A DNA stretch of 64,000 bases from Rhizobium sp. NFR07 (GCF_900111905.1 NZ_FOKM01000013.1:150724-214723); one strand, 5' to 3'. Numbered from the stretch's first letter, positions 45,725-55,157 are shown. The notes: generated by a model not told the origin, from the sequence alone. Numbers and translations are program-made.

Positions 45725-46464
45725 GCTGCACGCCCTTTCTCGGCACGGATCAGCGCCAGCGCTTCCGCCGGATCGATGCGGCCGTCATAAAGCGCCCGGC
45801 CTGAAATCGCACCTTCGAGGCGGCTGGCGTCGGGCTGCAGCATCCGGCGGATGTCGTCCATCGAGGCAAGCCCGCCCGAGGCGATGACTGGTATCGAAAC
45901 GGCGTCCGCCAGTTCCAGTGTAGAGGTCCAATTGATGCCGGCCAGAATGCCATCGCGGTCGATGTCGGTGTAGATGATCGCCGAGACGCCTGCGCCCTCG
46001 AATTTCTTCGCAAGCTCGATCACGCCGAGTTCGGACGCTTCCGCCCAGCCTTCGACCGCCACCTTGCCGCCCTTGGCGTCGATGCCGACCGCGACCTTGC
46101 CCGGAAACTGCTTGCAGGCCTCGATGACCAGCGCCGGATCACGAACCGCGACGGTGCCGAGGATCACGCGCGCCAGTCCGCGGGAAAGCCAGCTCTCGAT
46201 ATGCTCGAGCGTGCGGATGCCACCACCGAGCTGAACCGGGTTCTTCGTCGCCTTCAGGATCGCGTCGACGGCTGCGCCATTGACGCTCCCGCCGGCGAAT
46301 GCCCCGTTGAGGTCAACGACGTGAAGCCATTCGAAACCCTGGTGCTCGAAGGCCTTGGCCTGGGCGCCGGGGTCGGGATTGTAGACGGTCGCCTGGTCCA
46401 TGTCGCCGAGCTTGAGGCGCACGCACTGGCCGTCCTTGAGATCGATAGCCGGAAAAAGGATCAT
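45721..46464 (-). CDS. hisA: ProFAR isomerase HisA
   Basis: HisA opens the ribose of ProFAR in histidine synthesis. The half-barrel pair is related to HisF: the catalytic Asp is in FPAIDLKDGQCVRL and the second in YTDIDRDGI, with the phosphate loops LGGGIRTLEHI and IASGGLASMDDI. The 247-residue length is normal. It overlaps hisF by 4 bases and follows hisH by 30 bases. Confidence 0.98.
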   Translation of the reverse strand: MILFPAIDLKDGQCVRLKLGDMDQATVYNPDPGAQAKAFEHQGFEWLHVVDLNGAFAGGSVNGAAVDAILKATKNPVQLGGGIRTLEHIESWLSRGLARVILGTVAVRDPALVIEACKQFPGKVAVGIDAKGGKVAVEGWAEASELGVIELAKKFEGAGVSAIIYTDIDRDGILAGINWTSTLELADAVSIPVIASGGLASMDDIRRMLQPDASRLEGAISGRALYDGRIDPAEALALIRAEKGRAA

Positions 46465-46494
46465 TCTGTTCGGTCCTGTAGATGAGCGCGAGCC

Positions 46495-47145
46495 TTACGG
46501 CTTCCAGCGCAGGAAATTGGAAATCAGGGCAAGGCCGAGCGTCTGGCTCTTTTCCGGGTGGAACTGCGAGCCCGCCATGTTGTCGCGTCCGACGAAGGCG
46601 GTCATCGCGCCACCATACTCGGTCGTGGCAATCACCTCGGCCGGATTGGCTGCGGCCATATGGTAGGAATGCACGAAATAGGCGTGCAGCCCGTCCGGCC
46701 CGGTCGGAATGCCGTCGAAAAGCGGGTGAGGGGTGTTCAGCGTCAGCGTGTTCCAGCCGATCTGCGGGATTTTCAATTCGGCATCGGACGGCGTCATTTC
46801 GACGACATCGCCCTTGATCCAGCCAAACCCTTCGGTCGTGGTCTTTTCAAGCCCGCGCGAGGACATGAGCTGCATGCCGACACAGATGCCGAGGAAGGGG
46901 CGGGCCTTCTTCTCGACGGTCTCGATCAGCGCTTCATGCATGCCGGAGACGGCACCGAGGCCGGCGCGGCAGTCGGCATAGGCGCCGACGCCCGGCAGCA
47001 CGACGCGGTCGGCACCGGCGACGGCGTCCGGCTTGTCGGTCAGGTCGATCGTGGCATCGATGCCGGCTTCACGCGCGGCCCGTTCGAAGGCCTTTGTGGC
47101 CGAGCGCAGGTTGCCCGAGCCGTAGTCTATGATTGCGACGCGCAT
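46495..47145 (-). CDS. hisH: Imidazole glycerol phosphate synthase glutaminase subunit
   Basis: HisH hydrolyses glutamine to feed ammonia into HisF. The class I amidotransferase triad is visible: the Cys nucleophile in PFLGICVGMQLM near residue 88, and the His and Glu in GSQFHPEKSQ near the C-terminus. VVLPGVGAYADC forms the oxyanion region. It begins with ATG sharing its A with the DUF2628 gene stop (TGATG). Confidence 0.98.
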   Translation of the reverse strand: MRVAIIDYGSGNLRSATKAFERAAREAGIDATIDLTDKPDAVAGADRVVLPGVGAYADCRAGLGAVSGMHEALIETVEKKARPFLGICVGMQLMSSRGLEKTTTEGFGWIKGDVVEMTPSDAELKIPQIGWNTLTLNTPHPLFDGIPTGPDGLHAYFVHSYHMAAANPAEVIATTEYGGAMTAFVGRDNMAGSQFHPEKSQTLGLALISNFLRWKP

Positions 47146-47627
47146 CAGCGTCCTCCGTGATCGAAGAGCCCGAGAGCCGGGCCCTGCCAGCCCGAAGCCG
47201 GCGGTGTTTTTGCATGTTTTGCCCAGTCCGACGGCGATGGCAGCGGCTGCTGCGCCGGCTTTGGCAGGCTGGAAAAATAGATGTCTTCCGCAGCTCGGAG
47301 ATCGGGCGCGCTGATCACGCGCTCAAGCACCCAGCCGCGACGGATGAGCGAATTGCCATAGTGATTGCGGCCTTCCAGCGCAACGAGAAGGCTCGTTGCC
47401 AAGCCAAGCAAGGCACCCGCTAGGGCGAAGCCCGGAACGGCGAGAAGGGCGATGGCCGCACCCTGGACCAGAAACACAAGGATTCCCACAATCCAGAGCC
47501 TATGCCAGATCAGCCAGATCCACGGAAACAGCAGAGCCGCCCACGAGAACCCGTCGGGCAGGATCAGGGTCGAGCGGTGCTCCTTGTCGGGACCACCCGG
47601 TGGCGTCAGGACGAGATAGCTTCTCAA
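47145..47627 (-). CDS. DUF2628 membrane protein inside the histidine operon
   Basis: The 160-residue protein opens LRSYLVLTPPGGPDKEHRST, then has two or three membrane helices at about residues 28-80 (WAALLFPWIWLIWHRLW and GILVFLVQGAAIALLAV) and an amphipathic, Pro-rich tail. That pattern matches DUF2628. TTG 47627 has GAGGAG seven bases upstream; the longer frame to 47654 overlaps hisB and was rejected. It lies between hisB and hisH, a position kept in many rhizobia, yet no part in histidine synthesis is known. Confidence 0.85.
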   Translation of the reverse strand: MRSYLVLTPPGGPDKEHRSTLILPDGFSWAALLFPWIWLIWHRLWIVGILVFLVQGAAIALLAVPGFALAGALLGLATSLLVALEGRNHYGNSLIRRGWVLERVISAPDLRAAEDIYFSSLPKPAQQPLPSPSDWAKHAKTPPASGWQGPALGLFDHGGR

Positions 47628-47646
47628 GGATCTTCTCCTCAAGCGA

Positions 47647-48255
47647 TCAGGCAAGCGTTCCCTTGGTCGAAGGAACGCGATTGGCCTGCCGCGGATCGAT
47701 TTCGGTCGCAGTGCGCAGAACGCGCGCCACGGATTTGAAGCAGGTCTCGGCGATATGATGGTTGTTGGCGCCGTAATGGTTCAGGATATGCAGCGTGATG
47801 CCGGCATTCTGCGCCAGTGCCTGGAAGAATTCCCGCACCAGTTCCGTGTCGAACGTACCGATCTTCGGCGAACTGAATGCGACGTTCCACACGAGAAACG
47901 GCCGGCCCGAAACGTCGATCGCCGCCTTGGTCATCGTCTCGTCCATGGCGAGGTCGAGCGAGGCATAGCGGGTGATCCCGCGGCGGTCGCCGAGCGCCTG
48001 GGAAATCGCTTGGCCGATCGCAATGCCCGTATCCTCGACCGTATGATGGTCGTCGACGTAAAGGTCACCCTTCACCTCGATTTCCATGTCGATGAGCGAA
48101 TGTCGCGAAAGCTGGTCGAGCATATGGTCGAAGAAGCCGACGCCCGTCGAAATCTTCGACGTCCCGGTGCCGTCCAGATTGACGGAAACCGAGACGGAGG
48201 TCTCGTTGGTCTTGCGGGAAACGCTTCCCGTGCGTGTGGCTGCTGTCTCGCCCAT
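47647..48255 (-). CDS. hisB: Imidazoleglycerol-phosphate dehydratase
   Basis: HisB dehydrates imidazole glycerol phosphate. The manganese-binding His-rich motifs are present twice: GFFDHMLDQLSRHSL with DDHHTVEDTGIA, and HILNHYGANNHHIAE. This is the monofunctional form with no phosphatase domain. The open frame extends to 48384, but ATG 48255 has GGAG nine bases upstream and gives the standard 202 residues. It is the first gene of the hisB-DUF2628-hisH-hisA-hisF-hisE-coaA group and is divergent from hslV. Confidence 0.97.
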   Translation of the reverse strand: MGETAATRTGSVSRKTNETSVSVSVNLDGTGTSKISTGVGFFDHMLDQLSRHSLIDMEIEVKGDLYVDDHHTVEDTGIAIGQAISQALGDRRGITRYASLDLAMDETMTKAAIDVSGRPFLVWNVAFSSPKIGTFDTELVREFFQALAQNAGITLHILNHYGANNHHIAETCFKSVARVLRTATEIDPRQANRVPSTKGTLA

Positions 48256-48481
48256 TCGGGTCTGCTCCATGCTTGTCTGCGGGCTCCTTACCAGCCGTCC
48301 GGTGAAATATCCAGCAAAAGCACGGGTGTCCGCGGCGGCATATCGATTGGAGCTGACGAGATTGCATTCGGGCTTGCGCAACATACATAGGTGTCAACGT
48401 GATCCCGGCAAAGCCTGAGCGGTTTGGCGGGATTTCTTGAGGTCCAGGAGCCCGCTTTCAAAGGGGCAGACAGGTGTATTG

Positions 48482-49009
48482 ATGACAACGATTATTACAG
48501 TGAGGAAGGGCGGCAAGGTCGTCATGGCAGGCGACGGTCAGGTGAGCCTCGGCCAGACCGTGATGAAGGGCAATGCCCGCAAGGTGCGCCGCATCGGCAA
48601 AGGCGGCGAAGTCATCGCCGGGTTCGCCGGTGCCACGGCCGACGCCTTCACTCTGCTCGACCGGCTTGAGAAGAAGCTCGAACAATATCCCGGCCAGCTG
48701 ATGCGCGCAGCCGTCGAGCTCGCCAAGGACTGGCGCACGGACAAGTACCTGCGCAATCTCGAAGCCATGATGCTGGTCGCCGACAAGTCGACGACGCTCG
48801 CCATTACCGGCAATGGCGATGTTCTCGAGCCCGAGCATGGCACGATCGCCATCGGTTCCGGCGGCAACTATGCCTTTGCCGCAGCCCGCGCGATGATGGA
48901 CTCGGAAAAATCCGCCGAAGATGTCGCCCGCCAGGCACTCGATATCGCTGCCGATATCTGCGTCTACACAAACCACAATCTCGTCGTCGAAACGCTCGAC
49001 GCCGAATAA
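48482..49009 (+). CDS. hslV: ATP-dependent protease proteolytic subunit HslV
   Basis: HslV is the proteasome-like peptidase chamber of the HslUV protease. After Met removal the N-terminus TTIITVRKGGKVVMAGDGQ supplies the Thr nucleophile; VSLGQTVMKGNARKVRR carries the catalytic Lys. The IAIGSGGNYAFAAARAM strand is also conserved. ATG 48482 gives 175 residues; an upstream extension to 48437 would bury the Thr and was rejected. The partner ATPase follows after 75 bases. Confidence 0.97.
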   Translation: MTTIITVRKGGKVVMAGDGQVSLGQTVMKGNARKVRRIGKGGEVIAGFAGATADAFTLLDRLEKKLEQYPGQLMRAAVELAKDWRTDKYLRNLEAMMLVADKSTTLAITGNGDVLEPEHGTIAIGSGGNYAFAAARAMMDSEKSAEDVARQALDIAADICVYTNHNLVVETLDAE

Positions 49010-49084
49010 CCGCCTACTTCCGAAAGAGGGTCCTGTGGGCCGGGCCGATCCGGCCGGCCGGAGCAGGAAAGCCAAGAGGATACC

Positions 49085-50392
49085 ATGACAAACTTTTCTC
49101 CCCGGGAAATCGTTTCCGAACTAGACCGCCACATCATCGGCCAGCATGACGCCAAGCGCGCCGTCGCGATCGCGCTTCGCAACCGCTGGCGCCGCCATCA
49201 GCTCGAAGAGAACCTGCGCGACGAGGTGATGCCGAAGAACATCCTGATGATCGGCCCGACCGGCGTCGGCAAGACGGAAATCTCCCGTCGTCTCGCCAAG
49301 CTCGCCGGTGCGCCCTTCATCAAGGTCGAAGCCACCAAGTTCACCGAGGTCGGTTATGTCGGCCGCGACGTTGAACAGATCATCCGCGATCTCGTCGAGA
49401 TCGGCATCGGCCTGGTGCGCGAAAAGAAGCGCACCGAGGTGCAGGCCAAGGCCCATATGAGCGCAGAAGAACGCGTGCTCGACGCGCTGGTCGGAGCGAC
49501 CGCGTCGCCCGCGACCCGCGACAGTTTCCGCAAGAAGTTGCGTGCCGGTGAACTGGACGACAAGGAAATCGAGGTCGAGGTGGCCGACAGCGGTTCGGGC
49601 ATGCCCGGCTTCGACATTCCCGGCATGCCGGGCGCCAATATCGGCGTGCTGAACCTATCGGAAATGTTCGGCAAGGCGATGGGCGGACGGACGAAGAAGG
49701 TCAAGACGACCGTCTCCAAGTCCTATGGCGAGCTGATCCGCGACGAATCCGACAAGCTGATCGACAACGAGGTCATACAGCGCGAGGCTGTTCACTCGGT
49801 CGAGAATGACGGCATCGTCTTCCTCGACGAGATCGACAAGATCGCCGCCCGTGACGGCGGCATGGGTGCTGGCGTGTCCCGTGAAGGCGTACAGCGCGAC
49901 CTGCTGCCGCTCGTCGAGGGTACCACGGTGTCGACCAAGTATGGACCGGTGAAGACGGACCACATCCTCTTCATCGCTTCCGGCGCCTTCCACGTGGCAA
50001 AACCCTCGGATCTGCTGCCGGAGCTTCAAGGCCGTCTGCCGATCCGCGTCGAGCTTCGTCCGCTGACCAAGGAGGATTTCCGCCGCATCCTGACGGAAAC
50101 CGAGGCCAGCCTCATCCGCCAGTACAAGGCGCTGATGGGGACTGAAGACCTGACGCTGGAATTCACCCCGGACGCGATCGATGCGCTCGCCGATGTCGCC
50201 GTGCACCTGAACTCCTCGGTCGAGAATATCGGTGCCCGCCGCCTGCAGACGGTGATGGAACGCGTGCTGGACGAAATCTCGTTCACGGCGCCGGACCAGG
50301 GCGGTACCGCGGTGACGATCGATGCCGATTATGTCCGCAAGCATGTCGGTGATCTGGCCAACGACACCGACCTGTCGCGCTACATCCTGTAA
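49085..50392 (+). CDS. hslU: ATP-dependent protease ATPase subunit HslU
   Basis: HslU unfolds substrates and feeds them to HslV. The AAA+ Walker A is MIGPTGVGKTEISRRLAK near residue 58, followed by KFTEVGYVGRDVEQIIRDL (pore loop), the insertion domain, Walker B VFLDEIDKIAAR near residue 246, sensor 1 FIASGAFH, and the C-terminal DLSRYIL tail that docks on HslV. The 435-residue length is normal. An 11-bp hairpin without U-tract lies just after the stop. Confidence 0.98.
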   Translation: MTNFSPREIVSELDRHIIGQHDAKRAVAIALRNRWRRHQLEENLRDEVMPKNILMIGPTGVGKTEISRRLAKLAGAPFIKVEATKFTEVGYVGRDVEQIIRDLVEIGIGLVREKKRTEVQAKAHMSAEERVLDALVGATASPATRDSFRKKLRAGELDDKEIEVEVADSGSGMPGFDIPGMPGANIGVLNLSEMFGKAMGGRTKKVKTTVSKSYGELIRDESDKLIDNEVIQREAVHSVENDGIVFLDEIDKIAARDGGMGAGVSREGVQRDLLPLVEGTTVSTKYGPVKTDHILFIASGAFHVAKPSDLLPELQGRLPIRVELRPLTKEDFRRILTETEASLIRQYKALMGTEDLTLEFTPDAIDALADVAVHLNSSVENIGARRLQTVMERVLDEISFTAPDQGGTAVTIDADYVRKHVGDLANDTDLSRYIL

Positions 50393-50401
50393 CGAGTTCG
50401 C

Positions 50402-50430
50402 GTGGCAGCCGGGCAACGTCCGGCTGCCAC
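50402..50430. other. Perfect hairpin after hslU
   Basis: GTGGCAGCCGG (50402-50412) pairs with CCGGCTGCCAC (50420-50430) over a 7-base loop. It begins ten bases past the hslU stop. No T-run follows on either strand, so it is a weak or Rho-assisted end, or an mRNA-stabilising stem. Confidence 0.65.
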
Positions 50431-50596
50431 CTCGCTTGACGCTGACGCTATTTTGAATGTCTTTCTCTCGACATTGCCACATGTCTTAACGTATGGGTGG
50501 CGCGCTCTCGTGAAAGCGCAGTTGCTCCATGATTTGACTTGTCACAGCTTCTGGAGCCGGAACTGGCGCAGATGAAATGCTGGGACACGGAAAATC

Positions 50597-51532
50597 TTGA
50601 AACGCATCCTGATCGCATTGCTGTTCACCGTCGCCTGGGCGGCATCGTTCACCGCGCCTGTCATGGCCATGACCGTGGTGCCCGAAGGCAATCGCAATGC
50701 GGTACAGCCCAAGGTGCCTGGCGCTTCGGTGCGCAGGACACGCGCCGGCAAGACGACCTTCGACGATAAATACGAGAAGATCCGTGATCTGCTGGCGACC
50801 GACAAGAGCCTGATCGGCAAGATCAAGTCCACGGCTGCTTCCTATGGCATCGATCCGATCCACATCGTCGGCGCGATCGTCGGCGAGCATACCTATAATG
50901 TCGACGCCTATGACCGGCTGCAGAGCTATTACGTCAAGGCCGCCGCCTATGCCGGCAACGCCTTCCGCTTCGCTTATGACGGCGAGAGCATCGAGGAATT
51001 CCTGAAGCGGCCGCAGCTTGCGACCTGCGAAGCCAAGCGCGATTCCTACAGCCTCTGGACCTGCCGCGAGAACGTCTGGGAAAAAAGCTTCCGCGGCCGC
51101 AGGGTCGAGGGCAAGGCGTTCCCGGACAATCGCTTCAGCGCGGTCTTCTTCCAGCCTTTCTATGCCGGCCAGACGTTCGGGCTCGGACAGGTCAACCCGC
51201 TGACGGCGCTGATGCTGTCGGACATGGTCGCCCGGACCTCCGGCTATCCCAAGCTCGACGAAAACAAGGCTGCCGACGTCTATGATGCGATCATGGATCC
51301 CGACAAGTCGCTCGCCTATATGGCGGCCAACATTCGCCGCTCGATCGACGATTACAAGTCGATCGCGGATGTCGATATTTCCCGCAATCCCGGTATTACT
51401 TCCACACTTTATAACACCGGCGGCTCTGCCCAGCGGGCCGCGGCCCTGAAGGCGCGCGGTGGCCTGCCGGAGGAAAATTACTACGGCTGGCTGGTCAACG
51501 ATAAGATCGCCGAGTTGAAATCGCTGCTCTGA
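50597..51532 (+). CDS. DUF1402 family exported protein
   Basis: A signal peptide (KRILIALLFTVAWAASFTA, cleavage about residue 24 after VMA) is followed by a soluble domain of about 285 residues. Its centre (VGAIVGEHTYNVDAYDRL and FGLGQVNPLTALMLSD) resembles lysozyme-like or transglycosylase folds: a Glu near residue 98 and a GLGQxNP turn, as in Slt-type enzymes. I recall the family as DUF1402 in rhizobia. TTG 50597 is the start with a poor SD. A wall-degrading role is only inferred from these motifs. It precedes a P450 gene by 44 bases. Confidence 0.8.
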   Translation: MKRILIALLFTVAWAASFTAPVMAMTVVPEGNRNAVQPKVPGASVRRTRAGKTTFDDKYEKIRDLLATDKSLIGKIKSTAASYGIDPIHIVGAIVGEHTYNVDAYDRLQSYYVKAAAYAGNAFRFAYDGESIEEFLKRPQLATCEAKRDSYSLWTCRENVWEKSFRGRRVEGKAFPDNRFSAVFFQPFYAGQTFGLGQVNPLTALMLSDMVARTSGYPKLDENKAADVYDAIMDPDKSLAYMAANIRRSIDDYKSIADVDISRNPGITSTLYNTGGSAQRAAALKARGGLPEENYYGWLVNDKIAELKSLL

Positions 51533-51576
51533 GGCCTGATATCTTTTAGATCAGGAATATGAAGAGGAGGGTGTTG

Positions 51577-52995
51577 ATGGACATGCGCCCCGAGCCTTTC
51601 GTGCCGCCGGCCCCGATCCCGCATACACGCCCGCTCTCGCGCTGGGGCGTGATCTCGACGGCGCTGCGCAATCCGCTGGAGCTGTGGGGCGAAATGTCCT
51701 TCACGCTGCCCTGGCTCGAGACGAAGTTCTTCAAGGAACGGACGCTGATCGTCAACGATCCGGGCCTCATCCGCCACGTCCTGGTCGATAACGCCGCCAA
51801 TTACGAAATGTCGGAGGTCCGCCAGCTCATCCTGCGGCCGATCCTGCGCGATGGCCTGCTGACGGCCGAAGGTCCGGTCTGGAAGCGTTCGCGCAAGGCG
51901 ATGGCCCCCGTCTTCACGCCCCGTCATTCCCGCGGCTTCGCCGGCCAGATGCTTGCGAAATCGCAGGAATATGCGCAGAAATATGAAGCCGGTGCCGCAA
52001 CCGGCGCGGTCCACGACATTGCCGTCGACATGACCGAACTCACATATGCGCTTCTGTCCGAGACGCTTTTCTCCGGCGAGATCGCCGGCGAGAAGGACAG
52101 TGTCGCGGACGATGTCGACAGCCTGCTTCACCGCATGGGCCGCGTCGATCCGATGGACCTGATGCGTGCGCCGCCATGGGTGCCGCGTCTGACACGGATC
52201 GGTGGCCGAAAGGTGCTCGACAAGTTCCGCAATATCGTCGCGGAAACGATGGAGATGCGCAAGAAGCGGATGCGCGAGACGCCGGACGACGTACCGCAGG
52301 ATTTCCTCACGCTGCTGCTTCAGCTCGAAGGCCCGGACGGACTTTCGCTGCAGGAGATCGAGGACAATATCCTCACATTCATCGGCGCCGGCCATGAGAC
52401 GACGGCCCGGGCTCTGGCCTGGACGCTCTATTGCGTTGCCCAGTCTCCCCATGTCCGCGATGCGATGGAGGCCGAAATCGACCGGGTTCTGGCAACCGCT
52501 GCCGAGCCGGTCGAATGGTTGGAACTGATGCCCTGGGTGCGTGCATCCTTCGAAGAGGCGCTGAGGCTCTATCCGCCTGCGCCATCGCTCAACCGCGCGG
52601 CAATCGCCGATGACAGGTGGACGAGCCCGAGCGGCAAGACTGTCGAGATCAAGGCCGGCGTCACCATTCTCGTCATGCCCTGGACGCTGCATCGCCACGA
52701 ACTCTACTGGGACAAGCCGCGTGCTTTCATGCCGGAACGGTTCCTGCCGGAAAACCGAGCCAAGATCGGCCGTTTCCAGTATCTGCCATTCGGCGCAGGG
52801 CCGCGAACCTGCATCGGCGCGACATTCGCCATGCAGGAGGCGGTCATCGCGCTCGCGGTGCTGATGAAGCGCTATCGCTTCGACATGCTGCCGGGCACGG
52901 AAGTCTGGCCGGTGCAGAAGCTGACGACCCAACCCCGCGATGGCATGCCGATGCGGGTGAGCTTCCGACAGCCGGCGTCTTCATTGAACGATTGA
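51577..52995 (+). CDS. Cytochrome P450 monooxygenase
   Basis: The 472-residue protein has every P450 hallmark: I-helix oxygen motif FIGAGHETTARAL, K-helix ExxR in SFEEALRLYPPAP, the ERF segment (MPERFLPEN), and the haem Cys412 in FGAGPRTCIGATFAM. It is soluble, with no membrane anchor, and related to CYP102-like fatty-acid hydroxylases by its FGxGxRxCIG loop, but no fused reductase is present and no ferredoxin is nearby. AGGAGG fits ATG 51577 rather than 51559. The substrate is unknown. Confidence 0.95.
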   Translation: MDMRPEPFVPPAPIPHTRPLSRWGVISTALRNPLELWGEMSFTLPWLETKFFKERTLIVNDPGLIRHVLVDNAANYEMSEVRQLILRPILRDGLLTAEGPVWKRSRKAMAPVFTPRHSRGFAGQMLAKSQEYAQKYEAGAATGAVHDIAVDMTELTYALLSETLFSGEIAGEKDSVADDVDSLLHRMGRVDPMDLMRAPPWVPRLTRIGGRKVLDKFRNIVAETMEMRKKRMRETPDDVPQDFLTLLLQLEGPDGLSLQEIEDNILTFIGAGHETTARALAWTLYCVAQSPHVRDAMEAEIDRVLATAAEPVEWLELMPWVRASFEEALRLYPPAPSLNRAAIADDRWTSPSGKTVEIKAGVTILVMPWTLHRHELYWDKPRAFMPERFLPENRAKIGRFQYLPFGAGPRTCIGATFAMQEAVIALAVLMKRYRFDMLPGTEVWPVQKLTTQPRDGMPMRVSFRQPASSLND

Positions 52996-53048
52996 TCGAT
53001 GCCGGCCATGGGGTATTGATTGCTCAATCGGCATTCAGGAATTCCCGC

Positions 53049-55049
53049 GTGACTTCACCTCTTCTTCTCGGCATCGATACCGGCGGCACCTATACCGACG
53101 CCGTCCTTTTCCGCGAGGAAGCGGGGGTGATCGCCAAGGCGAAATCGCTCACCACCCGGCACGATCTTTCCAGGGGCGTTGCCGGTGCAGTCGAGGCGGC
53201 GCTTGGAAAAACCAGCATTTCCGCCTCCGAAATCGCCATGGTGTCCTTGTCGACGACGCTTGCTACCAATGCATTGGTGGAGGGGCAGGGTGGTCTGGCC
53301 GCGCTTGTCATGATCGGTTTCGGTCCCGACGATATCGCCCGCGGCGGCCTGTCGGAGGCGCTTGGGCCCGATCCGGTCATCTTTCTGGCAGGCGGCCACG
53401 ATGTGCATGGCAACGAGACGACGCTCGATATGACCTCGTTGGAAGAGGCTCTGCCGGCCCTGGGTTCGACCGTTTCGTCCTTTGCCGTGGCCGGCTATTT
53501 CGCCGTGCGGAATCCGGCTCATGAAATCCGGGTGAGGGACCGCATCCGCGAACTCAGCCACAAGCCCGTCACCTGCAGCCACGAGCTGTCGTCGAAACTC
53601 GGCGGCCCGCGCCGGGCGCTGACCACGCTGCTCAACGCCCGGCTGGTCTCGATCATCGATCGCTTGATCGGGTCCACGGAAGCCTTTCTGGAAAGGTCCG
53701 GCATCGACGCACCGCTGATGGTGGTGCGCGGCGATGGCGCGCTCATGTCGGCGGCGGAAGCGCGGCTGCGGCCGATCGAGACCATTCTCTCCGGTCCCGC
53801 GGCAAGCCTGGTCGGCGCGCGCTATCTCACGGGACTGGACGAGGCGGTCGTGTCCGATATCGGCGGCACGACGACCGATGTCGCGGTGCTGCAGGGTGGC
53901 CGGCCGCGGCTGGCACCTGATGGCGCCAATGTCGGTGGCCACAACACGATGGTCGAGGCCGTGGCGCTGCGCACCTATGGCCTGGGCGGCGATTCGGAGG
54001 TTCATATCGACGAGCGCGGGCTGGAGGCGAAGATAGTGCTCGGACCGCGGCGTCTTCTGCCGCTCAGTCTTCTGGCCGCGACCCATGGTGAAAGCGTTCT
54101 CTCGGCCCTGGACATGCAGTGTCGCGCGACCCATGCGGGACGGCATGATGGCCGCTTCGCCGTCCGCATTCATACAGGCGAGCCTGAAACGCTGCAGCCA
54201 CAGGAACAGGCGCTTCTCGCCCGCATAGGTTCGACGCCCGTTCCCCTGAACACGCTGCTGACGATGAACTCCCAGAAGGCGGTGCTGGACAGGCTGGTCG
54301 GACGGGGACTGGTGCACCTGAGCGGCCTCACGCCGTCGGATGCGCTGCATGTTCTTGGCCGGCAAGGCCAATGGAATGCCGAGGCGGCCCGGCTCGGCCT
54401 CCAGATCGCGGCGCGCAGGAAAAACGGCTCGGGACGCGAGATCGCGTCGTCGGCGCAAGATCTGGCCGGAAAGATCGTCGATCGACTGACCCGGCAATCC
54501 TCCGAGGTCGTGCTTTCGGCCTGCCTTGCGGAAGACGGTGCCGAAGCGATCGATCCGGCCGTATCGCTGGCGGTCGATCGTGCGTTGAAACGGACGCCCG
54601 GCATCGCGCGCTTTGCGGTGGCGCTTGACCGGCCGCTCGTGGGTCTCGGCGCTTCGGCACCTGTTTATTACCCGGCCATTGCCGGAATGCTCGGCGCGGA
54701 ATCCATCATTCCGGCGGATGCCGATGTGGCCAATGCGATCGGCGCCGTCGTCGGCCAGATCCGGAGCGTCGTGGTGGTCACGGTCACGTCGCCGGAGGAC
54801 GGCCTCTACGTTATCGCCGGCGCCGGTGAGACGGTTTCGATAGCCGGCGAGACCAGGGCCCTCGATCTGGCAAGAGATCGGGCGACCGCCGCTGCACGCG
54901 AGAAGGCGGGGCAGGAGGGGGCGGACGATATTATCCTCTTTCTGGAGGAGGAGATCTCGGCGCCGGAAGTGGAAGGCAGCCGGAAACTCGTCGAAGCAAG
55001 GATCATAGCCACGGCTACGGGGCGCCCGGGTGTAGCCCGACCGGAATAA
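53049..55049 (+). CDS. Hydantoinase/oxoprolinase family protein (HyuA-like, stand-alone)
   Basis: This 666-residue ATP-dependent enzyme of the hydantoinase A/oxoprolinase family has the actin-like phosphate loops GIDTGGTYTDAVLF at the N-terminus and SDIGGTTTDVAVL near residue 277, and SGPAASLVGA before it. Usual HyuA proteins have a HyuB partner, but none is in the window. The open frame extends upstream over the P450 gene; GTG 53049 has AGGA eight bases before it and was chosen. It starts 53 bases after the P450 stop, perhaps in one transcript. The substrate (hydantoin, oxoproline or other amide) is unknown. Confidence 0.88.
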   Translation: MTSPLLLGIDTGGTYTDAVLFREEAGVIAKAKSLTTRHDLSRGVAGAVEAALGKTSISASEIAMVSLSTTLATNALVEGQGGLAALVMIGFGPDDIARGGLSEALGPDPVIFLAGGHDVHGNETTLDMTSLEEALPALGSTVSSFAVAGYFAVRNPAHEIRVRDRIRELSHKPVTCSHELSSKLGGPRRALTTLLNARLVSIIDRLIGSTEAFLERSGIDAPLMVVRGDGALMSAAEARLRPIETILSGPAASLVGARYLTGLDEAVVSDIGGTTTDVAVLQGGRPRLAPDGANVGGHNTMVEAVALRTYGLGGDSEVHIDERGLEAKIVLGPRRLLPLSLLAATHGESVLSALDMQCRATHAGRHDGRFAVRIHTGEPETLQPQEQALLARIGSTPVPLNTLLTMNSQKAVLDRLVGRGLVHLSGLTPSDALHVLGRQGQWNAEAARLGLQIAARRKNGSGREIASSAQDLAGKIVDRLTRQSSEVVLSACLAEDGAEAIDPAVSLAVDRALKRTPGIARFAVALDRPLVGLGASAPVYYPAIAGMLGAESIIPADADVANAIGAVVGQIRSVVVVTVTSPEDGLYVIAGAGETVSIAGETRALDLARDRATAAAREKAGQEGADDIILFLEEEISAPEVEGSRKLVEARIIATATGRPGVARPE

Positions 55050-55157
55050 GCCGGACCGAAGTCCGGTCCATCCGGCCTTCGGCTTTCGGCGCATTGACAC
55101 CCGTCATGTCGCGCGCAATGTGACGGCACGGAGAAAAGGCATTTGAGGAGGAATCGC

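Noticed and set aside
49991..49996. CACGTG as further parS site in hslU
   Set aside because: Only the central core and a few arm bases match; it lies in a conserved codon context.
53055..55100. 681-codon minus-strand frame opposite the HyuA-like gene
   Set aside because: Shadow frame with Arg-rich, domain-free product.
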